DNA from: Teichococcus aestuarii
GTDB lineage: Bacteria; Pseudomonadota; Alphaproteobacteria; Acetobacterales; Acetobacteraceae
Direction of reading: 5' to 3'
NCBI RefSeq assembly: GCF_003116135.1
Contig: NZ_PDOA01000003.1
Coordinates: forward strand, 1-64,000
DNA length: 64,000 nucleotides
Of the stretch, positions 43,703 to 52,103 are shown in pieces. The position numbers and the translations under genes are program-made. Position 1 is the stretch's first letter. Each line of letters starts with the position of its first letter. The notes under the pieces are model-generated. The model was not told the origin of the DNA. It was given only the letters and a program-made list of their open reading frames with translations, and ran no database searches.

Positions 43703-44692
43703 TCCAGGGCTTCTGGCCTGACTCACATGGGCAAGCTCTTGTGGGACACCAGCCCAGTCACGCGATTATCCCTAGGCCGAAAAAACTACTGGGTTGCTTT
43801 TTCCTGTTTTCGTATCAATTCGATTGGGATATGAACCGGAGCAAAGATCAACAATTGGGGGGGCATGGCATGCGACAGACTTATCTGGTTTCCCTGGGGT
43901 GCGTAGCTATCAGCATAGCCTCCATCTTCTGGCTGGCTCACACGGCCCTCTGTTGTCACACAACCCTCTACTGAAGGCCGCTGCCACAGGCTGCTCCCGC
44001 CGCTTTGCTGGCACGGAAAGCGCTGCTGGGAATGATCTTTGTGCGCTTTCGAACACTCTCTGCGGAACCAGAAGGGACCATCACGGTTAGGTCGAACGTG
44101 CATACTATCGGCACACCCAGGAACGGCATGTCAGTAGCAGCGGCGTCAGGGATATCGGTCCCTCTCTGGCGCCGTTGTTCTGTTCCAAGGCTACCATGAA
44201 GCCCTGCTGTGTGATGACCAGCCGCCCTTGAATCATCTACCGGGCTTGTGTGGTTATCCAGGCTTCTCTTTCACAAGAGCCGGATAGTGCCCGTGGTCGC
44301 CAGAAAAGCAGCATGTTCGATATAGCAACGATAGGGTTCCCATAACAGGCCCCCGTCGGGGTCCCTATAACCCCGTCTTCGCGAAATGCCGGGCAGTTTT
44401 ATTATGGCTTATTGGCCCATTCGCGCCGAGCCTCATCTCATTGGCCTTGTTGTCAGCCTCAAGGACTCCTCGTAGCCCCCGGTACCCATACCACCTCAAG
44501 CTGCCGAAGGGGGGCGTCAAAACGAGTTGCGGGTAACGCCTCAGGAGGCCAGGGCAGGCAGATATTCCTGGCGTCCAAACAAGCCCCGCCAGGGCGTTTC
44601 TGGAGGCCGCTGGCCTTTCCTATCAAGCGGAAGCTCTGCAAGGCCTCTAGTGGGCTTCCTACAGCCTCACAGAGCCATCTGATACTGCCCCA
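43703..44692. other. element interior with no recognised gene
   Basis: About 1 kb between the recombinase and the polymerase-like gene. It contains a short frame at 43870-43974 (34 codons, one hydrophobic segment) and a repeat-rich stretch at 44330-44375 (GGGTTCCCATAAC, then CCCCGTCGGGG, then GGGGTCCCTATAACCCC). The latter could be a regulatory site or replication origin. No family-level match is visible on either strand. Confidence 0.35.
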
Positions 44693-46077
44693 TCAGACTC
44701 TCTCCTTCGGCTCCACATCAAGCCGTGGCTGGATCTTGGCAAAGTAGCCGAAGGAACCCTTGAAGGCTTCCTTGGCCTCTTCAGCGGCAGATGCGGGAAC
44801 AATCAGGCCGTCATGAGTCGGCAGCGCCAGGATGCCACGGTTACGAAGCACTTCCATGGCGCCTGTCAGGGCCTTTGCTTCGATACCCTGGAGGACCAGT
44901 GAAGGGAGAGAGTGCGCCCCCTTTGAATGAGCCGCCCTGACGTCCGCAGGCACAATCTCATCTAGCTTGGTTAGGAAAGGGTAAGCCTCCACCATCTTGG
45001 CGCAGATCAGGCCGGCATCGTGTAACCGGTGCTTCTCCGGGGTCTCATCGGACCACTTCGGCTTGGCCTTGCCTCTTCCGAGGGTGATGGTGAGCCACGC
45101 CTTCACAGCTCCCCGAGGAACGCCGGGAACCATGCTGTAGAGGTCACCATCAGGCAGGGGAAACCCGAACAGGCCATGGAGGATGGAAAGGTGGGAAGCC
45201 GACACATCCACTTCCGCCACGGCCTCACCACTGATCCGCAGCTTCAGCCGCTCCCTCTCCGGCATGTGGAGATAGACCGTGGTTTGGTCGGCACCAGCGG
45301 CGTACCAGCGGCCATGAAGCTGCCAGCCTCCGGTAAAGATGCGGTAGAAGCGTGGAGGGGTGCAGCCTTCGACCGTAAAGCCCGCAGCGAAGGCGTTATG
45401 AGCCTCAACACCTTCCCGGATGCGGATGAACTCAGGATCATCGACCGGAATAGGTAGCTCCTGGCCTTTGACTTTCTTCGCACCGTCGTAGCTGGACAGG
45501 CCACGCAGTTCCACCAGTTGCTTCACCACTGGCGGCTTGCTGGACGGCTCTAACCTGAAGGCATCTGGAACCTGAAGGCATCTGGCACATGGCCAGGGGT
45601 GACGCCATGCTCACACGCCAAAGCCAACAGCTTCTCCGTGGGCCACATACGAGAAGCACGGCCTGACCAGGGCCCACTATCAAAACCCGAAGCATTGAAC
45701 CTGATGCCGGGCGCATGGCTCACATAGCCCAACGCAATCATGCCTTCCTGGGCGGCCTTGAACAGCCGATAACCCACAGGAAGCTCCGTGAAGCCTTCCG
45801 CTTTAGCCGAATGCCACACACAGGCGGGCTGTTCTGCACTCCACCTTTTCAGCAGGCTGCCGGTGATGGTGCCTACAGCCCTATGCTGATCCCCCAGCTT
45901 CTTCCTGGGCTGCCTCTTGCGGCCTGCTGCACCGTATTCCGCGACCTGACCCGCGATGGCCTCCACTAGCCCTTCAGCGGCTGCTGAGGCTGGCACCAGG
46001 GAGAAGGAAAGCGGCTTGGCTGCATCGAGGAAGGTGGACGCAATCTCGGCTGGCAACGGGGCATACAAGGCAGACAC
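44693..46077 (-). pseudogene. polymerase-like (family A/T7-type palm) replication gene, frameshifted by a 17-bp duplication
   Basis: Two minus-strand frames, 46077-45550 (175 codons) and 45529-44693 (278 codons), become one 455-codon frame when one copy of a 17-bp tandem duplication (45552-45585) is removed. In the second part, numbered from the GTG at 45529, I see features of single-subunit polymerases: motif A-like AEVDVSASHLSILHG (Asp108), motif B-like PRGAVKAWLTITLG with Arg-x3-Lys (139, 143), and motif C-like LPTHDGLIV (His-Asp 239-240). FYRIFTGGWQLHGRWY precedes them. The first part is basic and may bind nucleic acid (AAGRKRQPRKKLGDQHR). Probably the element's replication enzyme, now broken or switchable; the family call is mine and unconfirmed. 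Confidence 0.6.
45552..45585 (-). repeat. exact 17-bp tandem duplication causing a frameshift
   Basis: AACCTGAAGGCATCTGG occurs twice head to tail (45552-45568 and 45569-45585). Seventeen is not a multiple of three. With both copies the upstream frame stops at TAG; with one copy the frame reads through into the downstream part. The identity of both copies points to a recent event. Confidence 0.95.
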
Positions 46078-46345
46078 TTCAAAGTCCTACAGCATCCTTA
46101 ATGTTTCTAGATACCTCTCAGGGTCCCTGTGGGTCAATCTCAGGGTTAGAGTGTTAGTGGATCAACCATTCTCACTAATCTAAGGGTGTCTGTGAGTCTC
46201 TGAAGATCACCCAATCCGGACAAAGGCTCTATCCGGCCCTACAGCAGAATCCACATCTGCGCGAGTTTGCCCCAGCGCTGCCTGAAAGGCTGCCTTGAGC
46301 AGTTCAGCCCCCTTCATAACACAACGCCAGCGGAGCAGTTTTTCT
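46078..46345. other. promoter-side region of the polymerase-like gene, no gene seen
   Basis: Non-coding stretch inside the right end of the element. It has the direct repeat TCTCAGGGT twice, and TTAGAGTGTTAG at 46146-46157, whose reverse complement occurs at 40442-40453 near the left end. These could be binding sites for a recombination-directionality factor or for replication control. No reading frame with support. Confidence 0.4.
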
Positions 46346-46367
46346 GGTGGGTAAAGTAGGTGGGTAA
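46346..46367 (+). repeat. right pair of GGTGGGTAA repeats (candidate integrase arm site)
   Basis: Copies at 46346 and 46359, again 13 bp apart, 61 bp from the right core. Same sequence, orientation and spacing as the left pair, so in the excised circle they would flank the core at about equal distances. Confidence 0.65.
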
Positions 46368-46428
46368 TTCCACATCGCTCATCTCAGAAAATCTACCAAA
46401 AACAGTGGATTAGTGGATCTGAGAGAGA

Positions 46429-46446
46429 ATGGCGTCCCCAACGGGA
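46429..46446 (+). repeat. attR-type core within the tRNA-Glu 3' end
   Basis: ATGGCGTCCCCAACGGGA, identical to 40406-40423. Here it forms the acceptor/T-arm end of the intact tRNA gene including CCA. Confidence 0.88.
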
Positions 46447-46505
46447 TTCGAACCCGTGTTACCAACGTGAAAGGCTGGTGTCCTAGGCCTCTAGACGATG
46501 GGGAC
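46430..46505 (-). tRNA. tRNA-Glu (anticodon TTC)
   Basis: 76 nucleotides. On the minus strand it starts GTCCCCATCGTCTAGAGG and ends in encoded CCA. The acceptor stem GTCCCCA pairs with TGGGGAC, the anticodon stem CCAGC/GTTGG encloses loop CTTTCAC with anticodon TTC, and the T-arm ACGGG-TTCGAAT-CCCGT is intact. It closely resembles E. coli tRNA-Glu. It serves as the integration site of the element on its 3' side. Confidence 0.97.
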
Positions 46506-46632
46506 CTACGCCAAGCAAGCCGTCCGGCCAGGAAACATGGCCCGCGGCAGCGGCGGCTTACTACCGCAGACGGAACCGGACGTCCAGCCCTCGCCAGGCA
46601 GGAAAACGCCGTGGCGAAGGTGGGCATCACGG

Positions 46633-48414
46633 CTATGCCGCGGCGGCATCCTGCACATGCAGGCCGACCGAAACATTGCCGTTCCAGCTCTCGGCCCGCA
46701 GCGTGCCGCACAGATGCACAGGCGCTCCGCGGCTGTTCAGCAGGAGATCCGCCAGCGGCCCCTCCTTGGCGCGGAAGCACACCGCCTTGAGCCGCCCTCC
46801 CCCCTCGCCCTCGACAAAGGCGCGGATGGTGTTGCCTTCCTTGCCCACGCGGTCGGCGCGCACGATGCGGGTGCGTGGGAAGACGAAGACCGGCTCCTCG
46901 TTGCCGGCGCCGAAGGGGCCGAGGCGCGCCACCTGCTCGACCAGCGCGACGGTCGCGGCGGGCACCAGCAGGGTGCCGTCCACCACCAGGTCGGCGCTGG
47001 TCGGCAGGGTGGCGGCGTGGGCGAGCTGCGTGTCGAGGAAAGCGTGGAAGGCCTCCCGCTGCTCCATCCGGAAGGAGAAGCCGGCCGCCATGGCATGGCC
47101 GCCGCCCGTCTCCAGCAGGCCGCCCTGCCGCGCCGCGATCACCGCCGCGCCGAGATCGACCCCCGGCACGGAGCGGCCGGACCCCTTGGCCAGCCCCGCC
47201 GCCACGCCGGCCACGCAGACGGGGCGGTTGAACTTCTCCTTCACCCGGCCGGCGACGATGCCCACCACGCCGGGGTGCCACCCCTCGCCGCAGACCAGCA
47301 GCGCCGGGTGGCCGGCCTCCGCCTGCTCCTCGGCCTGGGCGAAGGCGGCGGCCAGCACCTCGCTCTCCACCTCCTGCCGGCGGCGGTTGACGGCATCCAG
47401 CCGCTCGGCCATGGCGCGCGCCTCGATCGGATCGTCGCAGGCCAGCAGGCGCAGGCCGAGATCCGGCTCGCCGATGCGCCCCGAGGCGTTGATTCGCGGC
47501 CCGAGCAGGAAGCCCAGCGTGTAGGCGGAGGGCGCCTCTCGCGCCTGCGCCACCTCCAGCAGGGCGGCGATGCCAGGCCGCTCGCCGCGCCCCATCACCT
47601 TGAGGCCCTGCGTCACCAGGGCGCGGTTGAGGCCGGTGAGCGGCATCACGTCGCACACCGTGGCCAGCGCCACGAGGTCGAGCAGGCCGAGCAGGTTGGG
47701 CTCCGGCCGGCTGGCGAAGAAGCCGGCGCGGCGCAGCGTGCGCAGCGTGGCGATGGCGGCCATGAAGGCCACCGAGGCGGCGCAGAGATGCCGCAGGCCG
47801 GAGGTGCAGTCGAGCCGGTTGGGGTTCACCGCGGCGGCCACCACCGGCACCGGGCCCTCGGATTTGTGGTGGTCCAGCACCACCACGTCGGCGCGGCCCT
47901 GCGCGGCCTCCAGCGCCGCATGGGCGGCGATGCCGCAATCGACGCAGACGATCAGCGTCGCGCCCTCGGCGCAGAGGGCGGCGATGGCGGCGGGGTTGGG
48001 GCCGTAGCCCTCCTTGAGGCGGTCCGGCACATAGGCGCGCACCGGGCAGCCGAGACCGCGCAGGAAGCGCAGCATCAGCGCGCCGGAGCAGGCGCCATCC
48101 ACATCGTAGTCGCCGAAGACGGCGACGGACTCCCCCGCCTGCACCGCCTGGGCCAGGCGCCCGGCGGCGCGGTCCATGTCGAGCAGCACGGAGGGGTCGG
48201 GCAGCAGGGCGCGGAGCGTCGGCTCCAGGAACACCGCCGCCTGCTCGATGCCGATGCCGCGCGCCGCCAGCAGCTGCCCCACCAGCTCCGGCAGGCCGAG
48301 GCGCTGGGCGATGGCGAGGCCGATGCGGGAATCGCCCTGCCGCCAGATCCAGCGCCGCCCCTGGGCGGAGTGGGAGACGCCGAGGACCGGCGCGGCGCCC
48401 ACCGCGGCGCCCAT
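46633..48414 (-). CDS. recJ: single-stranded-DNA-specific exonuclease RecJ
   Basis: A 5'-3' exonuclease of recombination and mismatch repair, about 593 residues from ATG 48414 (a TTG at 48450 would add 12 residues; neither has a strong ribosome site). DHH-family motifs are clear: VAVFGDYDVDGACSGALMLRF, CVDCGIAAHAAL, VVLDHHKSEGPVPVVAAAVNPNRLDC, LGPRINASGRIGEPDL, and the DHHA1 signature LETGGGHAMAAGFSF. It lies 25 bp after glpX in the same direction, an arrangement often seen in alphaproteobacteria. Confidence 0.95.
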   Translation of the reverse strand: MGAAVGAAPVLGVSHSAQGRRWIWRQGDSRIGLAIAQRLGLPELVGQLLAARGIGIEQAAVFLEPTLRALLPDPSVLLDMDRAAGRLAQAVQAGESVAVFGDYDVDGACSGALMLRFLRGLGCPVRAYVPDRLKEGYGPNPAAIAALCAEGATLIVCVDCGIAAHAALEAAQGRADVVVLDHHKSEGPVPVVAAAVNPNRLDCTSGLRHLCAASVAFMAAIATLRTLRRAGFFASRPEPNLLGLLDLVALATVCDVMPLTGLNRALVTQGLKVMGRGERPGIAALLEVAQAREAPSAYTLGFLLGPRINASGRIGEPDLGLRLLACDDPIEARAMAERLDAVNRRRQEVESEVLAAAFAQAEEQAEAGHPALLVCGEGWHPGVVGIVAGRVKEKFNRPVCVAGVAAGLAKGSGRSVPGVDLGAAVIAARQGGLLETGGGHAMAAGFSFRMEQREAFHAFLDTQLAHAATLPTSADLVVDGTLLVPAATVALVEQVARLGPFGAGNEEPVFVFPRTRIVRADRVGKEGNTIRAFVEGEGGGRLKAVCFRAKEGPLADLLLNSRGAPVHLCGTLRAESWNGNVSVGLHVQDAAAA

Positions 48415-48439
48415 GCCGGTCCCGGACAGGGCCAGCCCG

Positions 48440-49423
48440 TCAGTCAACAAAGGCGCTCGGCTTGAGGGAGAAATTGTGGTGCGCCTCGATGTAGCGGACC
48501 GTGCCGGTCTTGCTGCGCATGATGATGGAGTGGGTGTAGGCCGAGGTCGGGCCGCGGCGGACGCCCTTGAGCAGCGGGCCGCCGGTGACGCCGGTGGCGG
48601 CGAACATCACGTCGCCCTGCGCCATGTCCTCGGCGGTGAGCTTCTTCTGCGGGTCGGTGATGCCCATCTCGCGCGCGCGGGCGATCTGGCTGTCATCCTC
48701 GTAGAGCAGCCGGCCCTGCATCTGGCCGCCAATGCAGCGCAGCGCGGCGGCCGCCAGCACGCCCTCCGGCGCGCCGCCGGAGCCGAGATAGAGGTCCACG
48801 CCCGTTTCCGGCTGGGAGACGGCGATGAGGCCGGCCACGTCGCCATCCGGGATCAGCATGATGCGCGCGCCCACCTCGCGGCAGGCGCGGATGATCTCCT
48901 TGTGCCGGTCGCGGCCGAGGATGCAGACGACGAGGTCGTTGATCTCGGCCTTCTTGGCGCGGGCCAGCTCGCGCAGGTTCTCGGCCGGGCTGGCGTCGAG
49001 GTCGACGATGCCGGCCGGCAGGCCGGGGCCCACCGCGATCTTGTCCATGTAGATGTCGGGCGCGTGCAGGAAACCGCCATCCTCAGCCACGGCCAGGGTG
49101 GCGATGGAGTTCGGCCCGCCGGTGGCGCAGATGTTGGTGCCCTCCAGCGGATCGACGGCGATGTCGACCTTGGGGCCGCCGAGGCCGATCTTCTCGCCGA
49201 TGTAGAGCATCGGCGCCTCGTCCATCTCGCCCTCGCCGATCACCACGGTGCCGCTGATGGCGATGGTGTCGAAGGCCTTGCGCATGGCGTCCACCGCCGC
49301 GCCGTCGGCGGCGTTCTTGTCGCCACGGCCGATCCAGCGGCTGGCGGCCAGCGCCGCCGCCTCGGTGACGCGCACCAGTTCGAGGGCGAGATTGCGGTCA
49401 ACGGGGGTGGTGTCGCGGCGCAT
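48440..49423 (-). CDS. glpX: class II fructose-1,6-bisphosphatase
   Basis: A 327-residue gluconeogenic phosphatase. ATG 49423 is preceded by AGGAG. Signatures: GRGDKNAADGAAVDAMR, SGTVVIGEGEMDEAPMLYIGE, VDIAVDPLEGTNICATG (lithium-sensitive phosphatase metal site), YLGSGGAPEGVLAAAAL and MFAATGVTGGPLLKGVR. It sits between hom and recJ with short gaps, so it is probably cotranscribed with them. Confidence 0.95.
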   Translation of the reverse strand: MRRDTTPVDRNLALELVRVTEAAALAASRWIGRGDKNAADGAAVDAMRKAFDTIAISGTVVIGEGEMDEAPMLYIGEKIGLGGPKVDIAVDPLEGTNICATGGPNSIATLAVAEDGGFLHAPDIYMDKIAVGPGLPAGIVDLDASPAENLRELARAKKAEINDLVVCILGRDRHKEIIRACREVGARIMLIPDGDVAGLIAVSQPETGVDLYLGSGGAPEGVLAAAALRCIGGQMQGRLLYEDDSQIARAREMGITDPQKKLTAEDMAQGDVMFAATGVTGGPLLKGVRRGPTSAYTHSIIMRSKTGTVRYIEAHHNFSLKPSAFVD

Positions 49424-49476
49424 GGTGGCTCCTGTCTGTCCCGGTGCGGGGTTTGCAACCGCCCCGCCAACGCGTG

Positions 49477-50769
49477 TCAAAGGGATTCGATGCGGATCAG
49501 CGCCGGCGGCTCCAGCACCGCCTCCAGCGCGCCGATGCGCGCCAGCGCGGCGCGCATCGCGGATTCGCGGCAATCATGGGTGGTCAGCACCACCGGCACC
49601 GCCTCGCCCGGCGCGCGGCCGCGCTGGATCATCGATTCCAGGCTGATGCCGTTGTCGCGCAGCGTGGCGGTGACGTCGGCGATGACGCCGGGCCGGTCCA
49701 GCACCATCAGGCGGAGATAGTAGGCGCCGTGGTGCCGTTCCATGGGCAGAGCGGGCGCGCCATCCAGCGCGCCGGGCGCGGCGCCCCAGACCGGGGTGTG
49801 GCGGCCGCGGGCGATGTCGATGAGGTCCGCCGCCACGGCGCTGGCGGTGGGGCCGGCGCCGGCGCCGCGCCCTTCCAGCACCACGCGGCCGACGAAGTCG
49901 CCCTCCGCCACCACGGCGTTGAACACGCCGTCCACGCGGGCGATGGGGTGGGCCGCCGGCACCATGCAGGGGTGCACGCGGGTGGCGATGCCGCCCTCCT
50001 CCCGCTGCGCGATGCCGAGCAGCTTGATGCGGTAGCCCAGCTCGTCCGCCAGGCGGATGTCGAGCGCGGAGACGGCGCGGATGCCCTCCACATGCACGTC
50101 GGCGAAGGAGACGGGGCGGCCGAAGGCCAGCGCCGCCAGGATGGCCAGCTTGTGCGCTGCGTCGATGCCGTCGATGTCGAAGGAGGGGTCGGCCTCGGCG
50201 TAGCCGAGCTTCTGCGCCTCCGCCAGCACGTCGGCGAATTCGCGCTTCTGCTCGCGCATGTTGGTGAGGATGTAGTTGCAGGTGCCGTTCAGGATGCCGG
50301 TGACGCGGCGGATCTGGTTGCCCGCCAGCCCCTCGCGCAGCGCCTTGATGGCGGGGATGCCGCCCGCCACCGCCGCCTCGTAGGCGAGGGTGGCGCCGCT
50401 GGCCTCGGCCATGCCCGCCAGCGCGGTGCCGTGCAGGGCGAGCAGCGCCTTGTTCGCCGTCACCACCGGCTTGCCGGCGGCGAGCGCCGCCTCCACCAGG
50501 GCGCGGGCCGGGCCGTCGCTGCCGCCGATCAGCTCCACCACCACGTCGGCCTGGGCGTCGGCGGCCATCGCCACCGGGTCCTCGTACCAGCGCAGCCCGT
50601 CGAGCGAGACGCCGCGGTCGCGGTTGCGGTCGCGCGCCGAGACGGCGGTGACGACGACGGGGCGGCCGGCGCGGGCGGCGATGATCTCGGCGTTGTCGCG
50701 CAGCAGGGCGAGCAGCCCGGCGCCGACCGTGCCCAGGCCGGCGACCGCGACGGAAAGCGGACGGGTCAT
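49477..50769 (-). CDS. hom: homoserine dehydrogenase
   Basis: A 430-residue enzyme reducing aspartate semialdehyde to homoserine for threonine and methionine synthesis. It has an NAD(P)-binding start (SVAVAGLGTVGAGLLALL), the catalytic segment ITGILNGTCNYILT-like VTGILNGTCNYILTNM and YAEADPSFDIDGIDAAHKLAILAALAFG, and a C-terminal ACT domain (LRLMVLDRPGVIADVTATLRDNGISLESMIQ) suggesting feedback control. The start overlaps the aminotransferase stop (ATGA). Confidence 0.95.
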   Translation of the reverse strand: MTRPLSVAVAGLGTVGAGLLALLRDNAEIIAARAGRPVVVTAVSARDRNRDRGVSLDGLRWYEDPVAMAADAQADVVVELIGGSDGPARALVEAALAAGKPVVTANKALLALHGTALAGMAEASGATLAYEAAVAGGIPAIKALREGLAGNQIRRVTGILNGTCNYILTNMREQKREFADVLAEAQKLGYAEADPSFDIDGIDAAHKLAILAALAFGRPVSFADVHVEGIRAVSALDIRLADELGYRIKLLGIAQREEGGIATRVHPCMVPAAHPIARVDGVFNAVVAEGDFVGRVVLEGRGAGAGPTASAVAADLIDIARGRHTPVWGAAPGALDGAPALPMERHHGAYYLRLMVLDRPGVIADVTATLRDNGISLESMIQRGRAPGEAVPVVLTTHDCRESAMRAALARIGALEAVLEPPALIRIESL

Positions 50770-52001
50770 TCTTTCACCAGTTCAGCAGCAGGAGCGGCGG
50801 CGGGCTCCGTGACGGGCCCGCCATTGTCGGTGGCCAGGAAGGCGCGGATGCCGCGCAGCGCCTGGCGGATGCGGTGGGTGTTCTCCACCATGGCGATGCG
50901 CACATGGCTGTCGCCATGCTCGCCGAAGCCGAGGCCGGGGGCCACCGCCACCTTGGCGCGCGCCAGCAGCAGCTTGCTGAACTCGACCGAGCCGAGGTGC
51001 TTGTAGCGGTCCGGGATCGGCGCCCAGACGAACATGCCGGCCTCCGGCACCGGCACGTCCCAGCCGGCCTGCTTGAGGCCCTTCACCAGCACGTCGCGCC
51101 GCTCGCGGTAGAGCCTGCGCATGTCGTCGATGCAGTCCTGCGGGCCGTTAAGCGCGGCGGTGGAGGCCACCTGGATCGGCGTGAAGGCGCCGTAGTCGAG
51201 ATAGGACTTCACCCGCGTCAGCGCCGCGATCAGGCGCGGATTGCCGGCGGCGAAGCCCATGCGCCAGCCGGCCATGTTGTAGGTCTTGGACATGGAGGTG
51301 AACTCCACCGCCACATCCTTGGCGCCCGGCACCTCGAGGATCGAGGGCGGCACCTTGTCGCCATAGTACAGCTCGGCATAGGCGAGGTCGGACAGCACGA
51401 AGATCTCGTGCCGCTTCGCGAAGGCCACGATCTCCTTGTAGAAGTCGAGCCCCGCCATCAGCCCCGTCGGGTTGGAGGGGAAGTTGACGATCAGCGCGGT
51501 GGGCTTCGGCACGGAGTGGCGCACCGCGCGGTCCAGCGCCTGGAGCATCTCGTCATCCGGCGTGTGCGGGATGGAGCGCACCGAGGCGCCGGCGATGATG
51601 AAGCCGAACTGGTGGATCGGATAGGAGGGGTTCGGCACCAGGATGGTGTCGCCCGGCGAGGAGATTGCGGCGGCGAGGTTGGCCAGCCCCTCCTTCGAGC
51701 CGAGGGTGGCCACCACCTCCGTCTCCGGGTCCAGCTTCACGTTGAAGCGGCGGGCATAGTAGCCGGCCAGCGCCCGGCGCAGGCCGGGGATGCCGCGGCT
51801 GGCCGAGTAGCCATGCGTGTCCGGGTTCTGCACCGCCTCGACCAGCTTGGCCACGATGTGCGGCGGCGTCGGGCTGTCCGGGTTGCCCATGCCGAGATCC
51901 ACGATGTCCTCGGCCGCGGCGCGCGCGCTAGCCTTGGCCTGGTTCACCTCGGCGAACACATAGGGCGGCAGGCGGCGGATGCGGTGGAATTCCTCGGTCA
52001 T
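50766..52001 (-). CDS. PLP-dependent aminotransferase (LL-diaminopimelate/AlaC-type class I)
   Basis: A 411-residue fold type I aminotransferase: DLGMGNPDSPTPPHIV, GYSASRGIPGLRRALAGYY, NFPSNPTGLMA, LSDLAYAELYYGD and the PLP-lysine motif SMSKTYNMAGWRMGF. Genes of this type upstream of hom are usually annotated as LL-diaminopimelate or alanine/glutamate-pyruvate aminotransferases; substrate cannot be fixed here. It leads the operon aminotransferase-hom-glpX-recJ. Confidence 0.9.
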   Translation of the reverse strand: MTEEFHRIRRLPPYVFAEVNQAKASARAAAEDIVDLGMGNPDSPTPPHIVAKLVEAVQNPDTHGYSASRGIPGLRRALAGYYARRFNVKLDPETEVVATLGSKEGLANLAAAISSPGDTILVPNPSYPIHQFGFIIAGASVRSIPHTPDDEMLQALDRAVRHSVPKPTALIVNFPSNPTGLMAGLDFYKEIVAFAKRHEIFVLSDLAYAELYYGDKVPPSILEVPGAKDVAVEFTSMSKTYNMAGWRMGFAAGNPRLIAALTRVKSYLDYGAFTPIQVASTAALNGPQDCIDDMRRLYRERRDVLVKGLKQAGWDVPVPEAGMFVWAPIPDRYKHLGSVEFSKLLLARAKVAVAPGLGFGEHGDSHVRIAMVENTHRIRQALRGIRAFLATDNGGPVTEPAAAPAAELVKE

Positions 52002-52103
52002 GGCCTTGGGGGTCCGTGCGACTGGAGCGGGCAGAGAGACAGGTGAATCGGGGGCGCGACCATAGAACGGATTGCCCCCCCGCGGAAACGGCCGCGCGGC
52101 GGG

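Larger units (their letters stand above)
40406..46446 (+). mobile_element. 6.0-kb integrative element inserted at tRNA-Glu
   Basis: Bounded by an 18-bp direct repeat of the tRNA-Glu 3' end (unit length 6023 bp from repeat to repeat). It has a tyrosine integrase next to the left end, an AT-rich DUF2971 gene, a serine recombinase, and a polymerase-like replication gene that is frameshifted. Base composition is much lower in GC than the host on both sides. No capsid, conjugation, plasmid partition or excisionase gene is recognisable, so it looks like a small satellite or integrative plasmid. Paired GGTGGGTAA repeats lie about 60 bp inside each core. Confidence 0.87.
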
